Below are positions 1 through 7,657 of a stretch of DNA of 12,811 nt, in pieces. This stretch comes from Piscirickettsiaceae bacterium. GTDB taxonomy: Bacteria; Pseudomonadota; Gammaproteobacteria; Thiomicrospirales; Thiomicrospiraceae. The stretch's first letter is position 1. Every line of letters starts with the position of its first letter. The position numbers were made by a program, and so were the translations under genes. Location of the stretch: the NCBI GenBank assembly GCA_021767305.1, contig JAASTL010000006.1, forward strand, positions 1 through 12,811, written 5' to 3'. The notes below the pieces were generated by a model. That model ran no database searches. It was given only the letters and a program-made list of their open reading frames with translations, and was not told the DNA's origin.

Positions 1-74
1 AAAATAAATATTAGCAGTAATAAGAACAGGTTTCTTGGGGTTTGGTTACGGAAGAAATCACCTTTAAATTCCAT
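1..74 (-). CDS. N-terminus of an unidentified membrane protein (partial, runs off left edge)
   Basis: Only the first 24 codons are inside the window. They read MEFKGDFFRNQ, then TPRNL and a run of hydrophobic residues (FLLLLIFI), which looks like a short cytoplasmic lead into a first membrane helix. The ATG lies two bases after the stop of the upstream lipoprotein gene. A good ribosome binding site (GGGAGAG, minus strand, 86 to 80) sits inside the last codons of that gene, five bases from the ATG, so the two are very probably translationally coupled. Binding-protein genes without permeases are often followed by a sensor kinase or GGDEF/EAL protein, but nothing in these 24 residues identifies the family. 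Confidence 0.7.
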   Translation of the reverse strand, partial: MEFKGDFFRNQTPRNLFLLLLIFI

Positions 75-76
75 CG

Positions 77-889
77 TTACTCTCCCGGCGACACTTTGTT
101 GAGTTTTTGTTTGAGTTCGTCACTGGTTAAGAAGCCATATCTGGCAAAGGTTTTTAAACCATGAGCCGAGGCGGCAAAACTCATGAACTCTCGCGCTAAT
201 GCTTTATTGTTTGAATAAGAGATGAGGTTCATTTCTAATGCATCTCGTTGCACAATGCTTTGCGGCAGTAAAATTGCATCCATGGCGCCAATGTTTTCTG
301 GCCAAATGGCTGCGGCATACCAGTTAACGCCTATGTCCGCATGGCCTTTTTTAATAGCTTGAGATATGCGATGTGAATCGGTGGTGAAGTAGGTGGCATT
401 ATTAAAGACTTTTTGGGTGATATTGGCTTTATCTAAAATACTTTTCAGCTCGCTTCCGACCGCTCCGGATTCTGGCGAAGCAATGACCACGGAATATTCA
501 CTATTAGCCAGCAAATCCAGATTGGGAGTAATATTTTTAGGGTTACCTTTAGCTACTAAAAAAGCCATGCGGTTATAGCCAACTGTGACGCGATCAAGCA
601 TGATTTCAGCACTTTCTGGCAGTTTTCTATAACGCGGTGAACCGGGAAAATAAATGTCTCCTGTTTTGTTTTTTAAGATGCTATTTAACGCATGACCACT
701 TGCACCTTGGCGAATTTCAATCTCAATATTGTGCTGTTTGGCAAATTCTTGGGTTAGTTCATTCAGTGGTCGTACCATGGTGATACCACTGTAAATAATC
801 AAATCTGGCTGTGCTTTCTCTTGCGGTAATTTTTCATCAGAGCAAGCGACAAGCAAAAAGGTGATAAACAGTATTAAAATTGAACGCAT
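77..889 (-). CDS. Substrate-binding lipoprotein, ModA/PstS-like periplasmic binding protein
   Basis: The 270-residue product begins with a short lipoprotein signal: MRS, a hydrophobic core, then the lipobox LVAC with the lipidated Cys at 16. The mature part resembles the anion-binding class of periplasmic binding proteins (molybdate/phosphate type). It has an early strand and switch (LIIYSGITMVRPLNEL, about 29-44), a GASGHAL segment with small and hydroxyl residues typical of oxyanion pockets (about 62-68), then GDIYFPGSP and a later SPESGAVGSEL. No ABC permease or ATPase lies in the window; the next gene downstream starts two bases after the stop and is a membrane protein. It may therefore feed ligand information to a membrane sensor rather than a transporter (inference). 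The ligand cannot be told from sequence alone. The ATG at 889 has only a weak, distant AGG upstream. Confidence 0.82.
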   Translation of the reverse strand: MRSILILFITFLLVACSDEKLPQEKAQPDLIIYSGITMVRPLNELTQEFAKQHNIEIEIRQGASGHALNSILKNKTGDIYFPGSPRYRKLPESAEIMLDRVTVGYNRMAFLVAKGNPKNITPNLDLLANSEYSVVIASPESGAVGSELKSILDKANITQKVFNNATYFTTDSHRISQAIKKGHADIGVNWYAAAIWPENIGAMDAILLPQSIVQRDALEMNLISYSNNKALAREFMSFAASAHGLKTFARYGFLTSDELKQKLNKVSPGE

Positions 890-929
890 GAAAGTTGATA
901 CCTAATAAAACGCCGCCAAATCAGGCACT

Positions 930-945
930 GCTTAATTTTTTAAGC
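930..945. other. Small A/T-rich inverted repeat in leader of the binding-protein gene
   Basis: GCTTAA and TTAAGC arms of six bases flank a four-T spacer, about 40 bases upstream of the binding-protein ATG. It could be an operator or a weak leader hairpin. It lacks a U-tract in the minus direction, so it is not an obvious terminator. Confidence 0.3.
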
Positions 946-957
946 GCTAAGAATGGG

Positions 958-982
958 TAAATAGTCGACTCTGAATAATAGT
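958..982 (-). repeat. Intergenic 25-base repeat with AGTCGACT core, copy 1
   Basis: Read on the minus strand, this stretch matches 3149-3173 on the plus strand at 23 of 25 positions; the differences are T/G and C/T. The centre is the perfect palindrome AGTCGACT (963-970). It lies in the upstream region of the binding-protein gene, next to a TATTTA hexamer that could serve as a weak -10. A protein-binding site or a dispersed intergenic repeat are both possible. Confidence 0.6.
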
Positions 983-1086
983 TAAAAATATAGCGTTATT
1001 AAGCAAGTAGTACGCCACTTTTATTGGGTATTTTATGGTTCCCGGATGGTGTTGAAATCACAGAAATGAATAATCAAGCAGATATA

Positions 1087-1113
1087 AAAAAAGCCTCATT
1101 TTGAGGCTTTTTT
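1087..1113 (-). terminator. Rho-independent terminator of typA (bidirectional)
   Basis: A 12-base-pair stem, AAAAAAGCCTCA paired with TGAGGCTTTTTT, encloses a three-base loop (1099-1101). It begins 26 bases after the typA stop in the direction of transcription. The A run becomes a T run when read from either strand, so it can stop transcription both ways and insulates typA from the binding-protein unit. Confidence 0.9.
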
Positions 1114-1138
1114 AAGATTACGTGAGCAGCGCTAAAGA

Positions 1139-2962
1139 TTATTTAGCAGCGCGGCTCGCACGTTTACGTTCGTTTTCAGTAAGTAGTTTCTTACGGATAC
1201 GAATGTTCTCAGGTGTTACTTCAACCAATTCATCATCGTCAATGAATTCTAAGGCTTGTTCAAGTGAGAAACGAATTGGTGGAGTTAACGTTAAGGCTTC
1301 ATCAGTACCAGAAGCACGCATGTTAGTAAGCTGCTTACCTTTAAGCGGGTTAACCGTTAAGTCATTAGCGCGGCTGTGTAGACCAATGATCATACCTTCA
1401 TAAACTTCCTCACCGTGACCAATGTAGAGGCGACCACGATCCTGCAAGTTAAATAAAGCGAATGCTAACGCTTTACCTTGACCAATAGAGATCAATACAC
1501 CGTTGTTTCGTTCACCCAAAGTACCTTCGAACTTAGGACCATAGTGTGAGAAGCTAGAGAAGATCAAACCTTCACCCTGAGTTGCAGTCATGAACTCAGT
1601 ACGGAAACCAATTAAACCACGAGATGGGATGATGAAGTCAACACGCACACGACCGTGACCATCTGGAACCATGTCCTGCATCTCGGCTTTACGCTCACCT
1701 AGTTTTTCCATGATGGTTCCTTGCGCTTCTTCTGGAACATCAACGGTTAGGTTTTCATAAGGCTCTTGAACTTGACCGTCAACTTCACGGAAGATAACTT
1801 CAGGACGAGAGATACCCATCTCAAAACCTTCACGGCGCATGGTTTCAATCAATACTGAAAGGTGAAGCTCACCACGACCCGATACACGGAACTTGTTCGC
1901 ATCATCTGTATCTTCAACACGTAGGGCAACGTTTGTTAGTAGTTCTTTATCTAGACGCTCGCGGATTTGACGCGACGTTAATAGCTTACCGTCCTGACCA
2001 ACGAATGGAGAGTCGTTAACCTGGAACGTCATGCTGACTGTTGGCTCATCAACAGTAAGTGCTGGTAGGTGTTCTGGGTGTTCTGGATCACATAATGTAT
2101 CTGAAATATGTAGCGGATCTAAACCAGAAAAAGCGATGATATCACCGGCTTTAGCTTCTTGAACATTAACACGCTCAAGACCGTGGTAACCGAAGATTTC
2201 TCCCATCTTGCCTTTACGGATTTCACCATCAGAGGCAACTACTGAAAGTGGCATACCTACTTTGGCGGTACCACGTTTAATACGTCCAGTACCAATAACC
2301 CCTTTATAGGTATCGTAGTCTAAAGAGATACACTGCAATTGGAATGGGCCATCTAGGTCAACATCTGGAGCAGGTACTTTATCAACGATGGTTTCAAATA
2401 CCGGCGTCATGTCACCTTCACGAACATCTTCTTCAAAACCAGCAAAACCGTTTAGACCAGAGGCGTAGATAACTTCAAAATCCATCTGTTCATCCGTCGC
2501 GCCTAGGCGATCGAATAGGTCGAAAGTCTGGTCTAAAACCCAATCAGGACGCGCGCCAGGACGGTCGATTTTATTGATGACAACAATCGGTTTAAGGCCT
2601 TGTTGAAGTGCTTTTTCAGTTACGAAACGGGTTTGCGGCATAGGCCCTTCCACCGAATCAACCAATAGCAATACAGAGTCAACCATCGACAAGATACGCT
2701 CAACCTCACCACCAAAGTCGGCGTGTCCCGGGGTGTCTACGATATTGATGCGGTAGTCATTCCAAGTTACTGCTGTGTTCTTCGACAGGATGGTAATTCC
2801 ACGCTCTTTTTCAAGGTCGTTAGAGTCCATAACACGGTCGCCTAAATCTTTACGAACGTCGTCAAATGTTCCTGACTGCTGAAGTAGTTGGTCAACGAGG
2901 GTAGTCTTACCGTGGTCAACGTGGGCGATGATGGCGATATTACGAATATGATCCGTGTTCAT
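1139..2962 (-). CDS. typA: Translational GTPase TypA/BipA
   Basis: This 607-residue protein has the same length as Escherichia coli BipA. The GTPase motifs are intact: G1 AHVDHGKTT (13-21), switch I ERGITI with Thr57, G3 DTPGH (76-80) and G4 NKID (130-133). Domain II (about 200-300), EF-G-like domains III and V (around 305-480, including [18 protein letters not shown] and [12 protein letters not shown]) and the C-terminal BipA-specific domain ([29 protein letters not shown]) follow in order. TypA binds 70S ribosomes and supports 50S assembly, growth in the cold and stress tolerance. It is transcribed alone here, with a terminator just downstream. The ATG at 2962 gives the conserved N-terminus [20 protein letters not shown] and is preceded by an AGAGAG ribosome binding site. 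Nothing is unusual in the coding sequence. Confidence 0.98.
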   Translation of the reverse strand: MNTDHIRNIAIIAHVDHGKTTLVDQLLQQSGTFDDVRKDLGDRVMDSNDLEKERGITILSKNTAVTWNDYRINIVDTPGHADFGGEVERILSMVDSVLLLVDSVEGPMPQTRFVTEKALQQGLKPIVVINKIDRPGARPDWVLDQTFDLFDRLGATDEQMDFEVIYASGLNGFAGFEEDVREGDMTPVFETIVDKVPAPDVDLDGPFQLQCISLDYDTYKGVIGTGRIKRGTAKVGMPLSVVASDGEIRKGKMGEIFGYHGLERVNVQEAKAGDIIAFSGLDPLHISDTLCDPEHPEHLPALTVDEPTVSMTFQVNDSPFVGQDGKLLTSRQIRERLDKELLTNVALRVEDTDDANKFRVSGRGELHLSVLIETMRREGFEMGISRPEVIFREVDGQVQEPYENLTVDVPEEAQGTIMEKLGERKAEMQDMVPDGHGRVRVDFIIPSRGLIGFRTEFMTATQGEGLIFSSFSHYGPKFEGTLGERNNGVLISIGQGKALAFALFNLQDRGRLYIGHGEEVYEGMIIGLHSRANDLTVNPLKGKQLTNMRASGTDEALTLTPPIRFSLEQALEFIDDDELVEVTPENIRIRKKLLTENERKRASRAAK

Positions 2963-3023
2963 GGTGTGCTCTCTGTGTAATGGCAGGTGTAATTACCAGC
3001 CTCTAGAATATAAAAGAGAGAGT

Positions 3024-3029
3024 ATTATA
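3024..3029 (-). promoter_or_regulatory. Candidate -10 hexamer for typA
   Basis: A perfect TATAAT is read on the minus strand about 60 bases upstream of the typA ATG. No good -35 is found at 16-18 bases; a TTGACC (3043 to 3038) is only eight bases upstream. The start of transcription is therefore uncertain. Confidence 0.4.
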
Positions 3030-3148
3030 ATGAAAACGGTCAAAATTGATAGTTGAAATGGGAAGTTTATTTTCGCAATTTCAATAGATTACGTTCATTT
3101 GAGAATAAATGGACGCATTTAGTAAGAGAAGGTGTTGGCAGTTCTAAG

Positions 3149-3173
3149 ACGATTATTTAGAGTCGACTATTTA
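3149..3173 (+). repeat. Intergenic 25-base repeat with AGTCGACT core, copy 2
   Basis: This copy matches 958-982 in opposite orientation at 23 of 25 positions, with AGTCGACT at 3161-3168. It lies just downstream of the YeeE/YedE pair and about 190 bases upstream of typA. The two copies therefore form an inverted pair around typA and its flanking intergenic DNA. Confidence 0.6.
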
Positions 3174-3194
3174 AGTTTTAGAATCTCTGTCTCT

Positions 3195-3719
3195 CTACAA
3201 AGTATCTGAGACCTTGCCATTATTGGCAATAAAACTTTGTAACACTCCAAATGCCATAGTGCCCAGCAGTAAGCCAAACAGGGTGAAGAGTGCACTGATT
3301 TTACCTTCGCCTAGCATCGCTGGTACGGTACCCGGGCAAGCAGCCGTCATGGCCCAGCCAATTCCAAATAGAAAAGCACCGGCAACTAAGCCTTGTTGAT
3401 ATGGTTTCTTCACAAAATCTACCGGCATGCCTGTAGTGATTGAGTTGACCTGATATTTTTTTAACAAAAACACCCCAGCCATTGAAACCACAACCGCAGT
3501 ACCGATGACTTGCATGAGTTGAAAGTCAATAAACAGAAACATTTTGGCGTGATAGTCAAAAGTGGTTGCTCCGGCACGACTCATTAAAAAGCCAAATAAA
3601 GCGCCCATCAATAAACCCAGAATGTTTGAGCGATAGGCATAACCAAACGAGATTAATGTGAGGCGAATACTTTTTAATAAAGGCAGTTGGTGTGCCTGAT
3701 CTGCTTCTGATTTTTTCAT
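3195..3719 (-). CDS. YeeE/YedE-family membrane protein, second half (DUF6691-like)
   Basis: The product has 174 residues with about four membrane helices: about 32-50, 62-86, 108-127 and 140-164. Its key motif is GIGWAMTAACPGTVPAMLGEGK with Cys128. This is the counterpart of the CPG motif in the C-terminal half of YeeE/YedE transporters. Full-length members such as E. coli YeeE (TsuA) import thiosulfate through conserved cysteines. Here the protein is split in two, as in the PmpA/PmpB-type pairs. It follows its partner gene after a 66-base gap and is probably in the same operon. The ATG at 3719 has a weak AAGAAG upstream. Transport of a reduced sulfur compound is the likely role; the exact substrate is inference. 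Confidence 0.85.
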   Translation of the reverse strand: MKKSEADQAHQLPLLKSIRLTLISFGYAYRSNILGLLMGALFGFLMSRAGATTFDYHAKMFLFIDFQLMQVIGTAVVVSMAGVFLLKKYQVNSITTGMPVDFVKKPYQQGLVAGAFLFGIGWAMTAACPGTVPAMLGEGKISALFTLFGLLLGTMAFGVLQSFIANNGKVSDTL

Positions 3720-3785
3720 TTTATAATTATTCTTCTTGTTATTTTTAAACGTTATTTTTGAACAATATGTTGTTTTTTTTAGGCA

Positions 3786-4274
3786 TTAAGTACCAAAAAG
3801 TAATCTTGTGGTTACGAAAGCACTCATAAAAAACACTGCGCCAGCTAATAAACTCGGAGGGTTCAACATCGCCCCACCCACTAAGGCGTGTCCGGTGGTG
3901 CAGGCACCTGCCAGGCGAGCGCCAAAGCCTAAAAGCATGCCCCCAAATATCAGCCATAAAGCTTTGGCGGCATCTGACTGTGGCAAGATAGTTTCATACA
4001 TGCCCATATCAAAGCTCCATTGCCAAGGCTCAGGTGAACCTAAAGCGCTTAGTAAGCCTCCGAGTGGAATACCAATTAAGAACCAGAGCTTTGGGTTATT
4101 ACGGTTTTCATATTCACCTTCATGGTAATAACTCATGTTTTTGCAAATATAACCGCACACATTTCCATAGCCCGTAGAGCAGCCAGCCGGCTTACCAATA
4201 AGCCAAAAATGCAAAATAACAAATAAACCGATTGCTAGGCCACCTAGCCATCCAGCCCAAACCGTAACTTCCAT
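3786..4274 (-). CDS. YeeE/YedE-family membrane protein, first half
   Basis: The 162-residue product carries the N-terminal-half motifs of YeeE/YedE transporters: GKPAGCSTGYGNVCGYIC (Cys32, Cys40, Cys44) after the first helix, and GFGARLAGACTTGHAL with Cys125 near the last helices. In the studied full-length YeeE, conserved cysteines line the path and hand thiosulfate across the inner membrane. An in-frame TTG at 4286 would add MRFY. I prefer the ATG at 4274 because the residues MEVTVWAGWLGG start directly before the first helix. It is the first gene of a two-gene unit with the 174-residue half, and has a recognisable promoter and an upstream palindrome. Cys-rich content fits sulfur-compound uptake or efflux. 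Confidence 0.85.
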   Translation of the reverse strand: MEVTVWAGWLGGLAIGLFVILHFWLIGKPAGCSTGYGNVCGYICKNMSYYHEGEYENRNNPKLWFLIGIPLGGLLSALGSPEPWQWSFDMGMYETILPQSDAAKALWLIFGGMLLGFGARLAGACTTGHALVGGAMLNPPSLLAGAVFFMSAFVTTRLLFGT

Positions 4275-4313
4275 ATAGAATCTCAAATTTAAATAGGGTT
4301 TTCAGATAAGCCT

Positions 4314-4341
4314 AATATATAGAATTTCGTATAGCAGTCAA
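4314..4341 (-). promoter_or_regulatory. Sigma-70-type promoter of the YeeE/YedE pair
   Basis: On the minus strand, TTGACT (4341 to 4336) and TATATT (4319 to 4314) are separated by 16 bases. Transcription would start near 4307, leaving a leader of about 33 bases before the ATG at 4274. Confidence 0.6.
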
Positions 4342-4361
4342 AACAGGGTTTTTACTAGGTC

Positions 4362-4378
4362 AATAAGCATTGCTTATT
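4362..4378. promoter_or_regulatory. Palindromic operator candidate (LysR-type T-N11-A box)
   Basis: AATAAGCA and TGCTTATT form a perfect inverted repeat around a single central base. It contains T-N11-A (4364 to 4376), the LysR-family recognition pattern. Its centre is about 63 bases upstream of the predicted start of the YeeE/YedE promoter, the usual position of a LysR recognition site. No LysR gene is in the window, so the regulator is unknown. Confidence 0.5.
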
Positions 4379-4420
4379 CATGTAGTAATGGAGGGCGGTT
4401 ATAGAAGCTAAAAGAGGTTG

Positions 4421-4441
4421 GCCTTGCCAAATTGACAAGGC
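4421..4441 (-). terminator. Probable terminator of the acrAB operon
   Basis: On the minus strand, GCCTTGTCA pairs with TGGCAAGGC (nine pairs, one G-U) around a three-base loop, about 90 bases beyond the acrB stop. The following tract, CTCTTTTAG after CAAC, is short of Ts, so it may be an inefficient terminator. It lies upstream of the YeeE/YedE promoter. Confidence 0.55.
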
Positions 4442-4473
4442 TTAAGTTGATAAGCTCTATTCAAGATATAAAA

Positions 4474-4529
4474 GACTAACGACTAACGACTAACGACTAA
4501 AGACTAAAGACTAAAGACTAAAGACTAAA
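4474..4529. repeat. Heptanucleotide tandem repeat, eight units
   Basis: Read on the plus strand there are three GACTAAC units (4474-4494) followed by five GACTAAA units (4495-4529), with no interruption or indel. The array ends two bases before the acrB stop codon (4532-4534), so it forms the very start of the acrB 3' untranslated region, reading TTTAGTC/GTTAGTC. Two homogeneous blocks differing by one base suggest recent slippage expansion of two variants. Confidence 0.95.
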
Positions 4530-4531
4530 CA

Positions 4532-7500
4532 TTAAAGCTGCTTGCCAGAGAGCTTTTCATGCATGCCGGCAATCAGCCTAAAGAACATTGGTACAAACAG
4601 TGGCGCGAGTAAGGTGGCGGCGATCATGCCACCGACTAAGCCTGTTCCCACTGAAACACGTGCGGCTGCCCCAGCGCCTTCAGAGAACATCAGCGGCAGA
4701 GCGGCGATGGTAAAGGTCAATGAGGTCATGATGATAGGACGAAAACGCATTCTTGCTGCAAGTTCTGCAGCTTCTGCCAAGCCCATGCCTTGATGATGTT
4801 TCTGTAAAGCGACCTCTACAATCAAAATGGCGTTTTTAGCGGAGAGCCCTATTAAGGTTAAAAGCCCAAGTTCGAAATAGATGTCATTATTAAGGCCGGT
4901 AAACATCACCATCAAGGAAGCACCTAACACGGCAAAAGGGACCACGGTTAAAACCGCAATTGGAATTGACCAACGCTCATATTGTGCGGCAAGAATTAAG
5001 AATACAAACAGTAACCCAAAGAGGAAGGCTTGTGAGCCGGAGTCACTGGATTTTTTCTGTTGATAAGCTTCACCTACCCAACCTAATTGGAAACCGTCTG
5101 GTAACACTTCGGCGGCAACTTCTTCAAATGCCGCTAGCGCTTGACCAGATGAGTAGCCCGGCGCCGGTTCTCCCATTAACTTCGCGGCAGGGAAGAGGTT
5201 AAAGCGATCCACTGTGTCGGCACCAGTGGTACGATTCACCGTGACCAGTGCGCTTAATGGGATCATCGAACCATCTGCAGAGCGCACGAAAACTTGCGAA
5301 AGTTTTTCTGGGCTGTCGCGGTAGTCCGCTTCGGCTTGTAAATTCACTCTAAAAGTACGCCCAAACAGGGTAAAGTCATTGGCATAGAGTGACCCAAAGG
5401 TAGCTTGCATAGCCGCAAATACTTCTTGAGACGAGACCTTAAGGAGTTGCGCTTTTTCGCGATCTACCACTGCTTCGTATTGTGGGACACGGGTGTTGAA
5501 GGTGGTTCGGACTTGTTGCAATTCTGGTCGTTGCGAGGCTTTTTGAATCAGTTCTTGCGTTACTTTATTCAAATCATTGGAACCTGTACCATTGCGGTTC
5601 TGCAAATAGGCTTCAAAGCCACCCGTCATACTCATGCCCATAATGGTAGGCATGCCGATTGGGATGCTGAAAGCATTCGGTATCGCATTAAGTTGACCAA
5701 ATAGCTGGCCGACGATGGCATCTGATGAAAGATCCGGTGTTTGACGTTCATCCCAGTGTTTGAGTTTGACAAAGCTCACCCCTGAATCGGTGCGGTTGGT
5801 AAAGGTTTGCAAATCAAAACCGGCAAAACTCACTGAATGATCAACGCCAGGGTGTGCTAATAAAGTATCTGAAACCTGATCACGAACCTCTTCCATACGA
5901 TCTAAAGAGGTAGCGGGTGGCATATAACTCAGTACAAACAAGGTACCTTTATCTTCTTGCGGCACCAAGCCTTTGGGTAGGCTTTGTAGGGTGTCATAAG
6001 TAACATATACCAAGCTACCAAACACCAAAATGCTGACTAAGCTATAGCGCATAATTGCTCTTACGCCGACGCTAAAGCCATTAGTCATGGCACCAAAAAA
6101 TTTATTAAAGCCACGTGCAAAAAAGTTTTCGTGATGCCCTGGCTGCAGCATATTGGCACACAAAGCCGGGGTTAAGGTAAGCGCGACAATACCGGAAATC
6201 GTCACCGAAATAACAATGGTAATGGCGAACTGTTTATACATTTCACCACTTAGGCCTTCAATAAAGGCAACCGGTATAAAGACTGCCGCCAACACCAAGA
6301 CAATCGCAATAATGGGCCCGGTAATCTCTTGCATCGCCTGCACGGTTGCTTCACGTGGAGACTTATTTTCACTGGTCATTATGCGTTCTACGTTTTCCAC
6401 CACGATAATGGCATCATCCACCACTATCCCGATAGCGAGAATCATCCCAAATAGGGTGAGCTGGTTAATGGAAAAGTCCAGCAAGTACATGCCGATAAAG
6501 GTACCGATAATGGAAACTGGAATGGCCAATACTGGAATTAAAGTTGCACGCCAGTTCTGCAGGAATATAAACACAATCAGCACCACTAGAATCAGCGCTT
6601 CAACCAAAGTGTAAATAACCTTGTCAATAGATATGCGCACGAATTCACTGGTGTCGTAAGGAATGGCATAATTCAAACCAGCCGGGAATTGCGCACCTAA
6701 TTCAGCCATACGCTTGTCTATGAGTTCAGAGGTTTCTAAGGCATTGGCACCCGGTTGTAAAAATACCCCCATTGGTACAGTCGGATTACCGTCAAAAGTG
6801 GCATTAAAGTTGTAAGCTTGAGCACCAAGTTCAACTCGGGCAACATCTTGCAAACGTAATAGGGCGCCGTTCTCTTGGGTGCGCAGAATGATGTTTTCAA
6901 ACTCTTCAGGTTGGCTTAAACGCCCCGCGGTGGTGATGGTGTAAGTAAAAGGTTGCCCGGTAGCGTTAGGTTCTGCACCAAACTTACCTGCCGCAAATTG
7001 TGAGTTTTGCTGACGGATGGCACCAAGTACATCATTTGGGGTTAAGTTGAATTGGCGCAGTTTATTCGGCTTGAGCCAGATGCGCATGGAGTAATCTTTA
7101 GCACCAAACTGGCGGACTTCCCCAACCCCGGGAATTCGTGAGAGTTCATCGACAATATTAATCAGACCATAATTGGCAATAAACACTGTGTCTAAACTAG
7201 CATCTCCAGAATAGAGGGCAATGACCTTGAGAATGCTTGGCGAACGTTTATTGACCTGTACACCCAAGGCCTGAACCTCGGACGGTAATTTATTCAAGGC
7301 ACTTTGAACCTTGTTATTTACATTGATATTAGCTTGATCAATGTCGGTACCTATTTCAAAGGTGATGGTCATGGTCAACACGCCAGAGGAAGAGGTCACA
7401 CTGTTGATATAGAGCATGTCATCAATCCCGTTGATAGCTTGCTCTAAGGGGGCGGCAACCGTCTCAGCCAGGGTTTCCGCGCTTGCACCCGGATAGGTAG

Positions 7501-7642
7501 CGGTGACTTGTACTTGCGGCGGTACGATTTGTGGGTATTCAGCAATCGGTACCGACTTCATGCCCATGTAACCGGCAATGATAATAATGAGTGAAAAAAC
7601 CGATGCAAAAACCGGGCGATCTATAAAAAATCGAGACAACAT
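4532..7642 (-). CDS. acrB: RND multidrug efflux transporter, AcrB/MexB-like (HAE1 family)
   Basis: This 1036-residue proton-driven pump subunit sits in the inner membrane as a trimer and passes drugs from periplasm or membrane to an outer-membrane channel. It starts with MLSRFFIDRPVFASV and a first helix. Two large periplasmic porter loops follow, at about 30-335 and 560-870. The proton-relay residues are all present: Asp409 and Asp410 in GIVVDDAIIVVENVER, Lys936 in GLSAKNAILIVE, Arg966 in MRFRP and Thr973 in IIMTS. These correspond to D407, D408, K940, R971 and T978 of E. coli AcrB. The gene begins 15 bases after acrA with a good GGGAG site seven bases from the ATG. The symbol denotes the family; the true orthologue name is not certain. 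No outer-membrane partner is encoded nearby, so it probably uses a TolC encoded elsewhere. Confidence 0.95.
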   Translation of the reverse strand: MLSRFFIDRPVFASVFSLIIIIAGYMGMKSVPIAEYPQIVPPQVQVTATYPGASAETLAETVAAPLEQAINGIDDMLYINSVTSSSGVLTMTITFEIGTDIDQANINVNNKVQSALNKLPSEVQALGVQVNKRSPSILKVIALYSGDASLDTVFIANYGLINIVDELSRIPGVGEVRQFGAKDYSMRIWLKPNKLRQFNLTPNDVLGAIRQQNSQFAAGKFGAEPNATGQPFTYTITTAGRLSQPEEFENIILRTQENGALLRLQDVARVELGAQAYNFNATFDGNPTVPMGVFLQPGANALETSELIDKRMAELGAQFPAGLNYAIPYDTSEFVRISIDKVIYTLVEALILVVLIVFIFLQNWRATLIPVLAIPVSIIGTFIGMYLLDFSINQLTLFGMILAIGIVVDDAIIVVENVERIMTSENKSPREATVQAMQEITGPIIAIVLVLAAVFIPVAFIEGLSGEMYKQFAITIVISVTISGIVALTLTPALCANMLQPGHHENFFARGFNKFFGAMTNGFSVGVRAIMRYSLVSILVFGSLVYVTYDTLQSLPKGLVPQEDKGTLFVLSYMPPATSLDRMEEVRDQVSDTLLAHPGVDHSVSFAGFDLQTFTNRTDSGVSFVKLKHWDERQTPDLSSDAIVGQLFGQLNAIPNAFSIPIGMPTIMGMSMTGGFEAYLQNRNGTGSNDLNKVTQELIQKASQRPELQQVRTTFNTRVPQYEAVVDREKAQLLKVSSQEVFAAMQATFGSLYANDFTLFGRTFRVNLQAEADYRDSPEKLSQVFVRSADGSMIPLSALVTVNRTTGADTVDRFNLFPAAKLMGEPAPGYSSGQALAAFEEVAAEVLPDGFQLGWVGEAYQQKKSSDSGSQAFLFGLLFVFLILAAQYERWSIPIAVLTVVPFAVLGASLMVMFTGLNNDIYFELGLLTLIGLSAKNAILIVEVALQKHHQGMGLAEAAELAARMRFRPIIMTSLTFTIAALPLMFSEGAGAAARVSVGTGLVGGMIAATLLAPLFVPMFFRLIAGMHEKLSGKQL

Positions 7643-7657
7643 ATTCAGGCTCCCAGG

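Noticed and set aside
3038..3043. Shared AATTTTGACC box upstream of typA and acrA (also 8888-8893) as a common regulatory motif
   Set aside because: The shared stretch is A/T-rich around a -35-like TTGACC, lacks a matching -10 in both places, and two copies can arise by chance.
3092..3115. Imperfect hairpin downstream of the YeeE/YedE pair as its terminator
   Set aside because: On the minus strand the stem has a C-A mismatch and no T-tract follows; I see no convincing terminator for this unit.
958..3173. Inverted repeats around typA as ends of a mobile element
   Set aside because: The enclosed gene is a housekeeping GTPase with ordinary composition, there is no transposase, and I see no target-site duplication.
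3745..3957. Minus-strand frame of 70 codons overlapping the first YeeE/YedE gene
   Set aside because: It overlaps the conserved GARLAGACTTGHAL-coding region in another frame and has no recognisable sequence.
4474..4529. Possible CRISPR-like array
   Set aside because: The units are seven bases with no spacers, so this is a simple tandem repeat.
6153..6614. Long plus-strand open frame (153 codons) inside acrB
   Set aside because: It is antisense to a clearly conserved RND pump gene and has no family features; it reflects the codon pattern of acrB.
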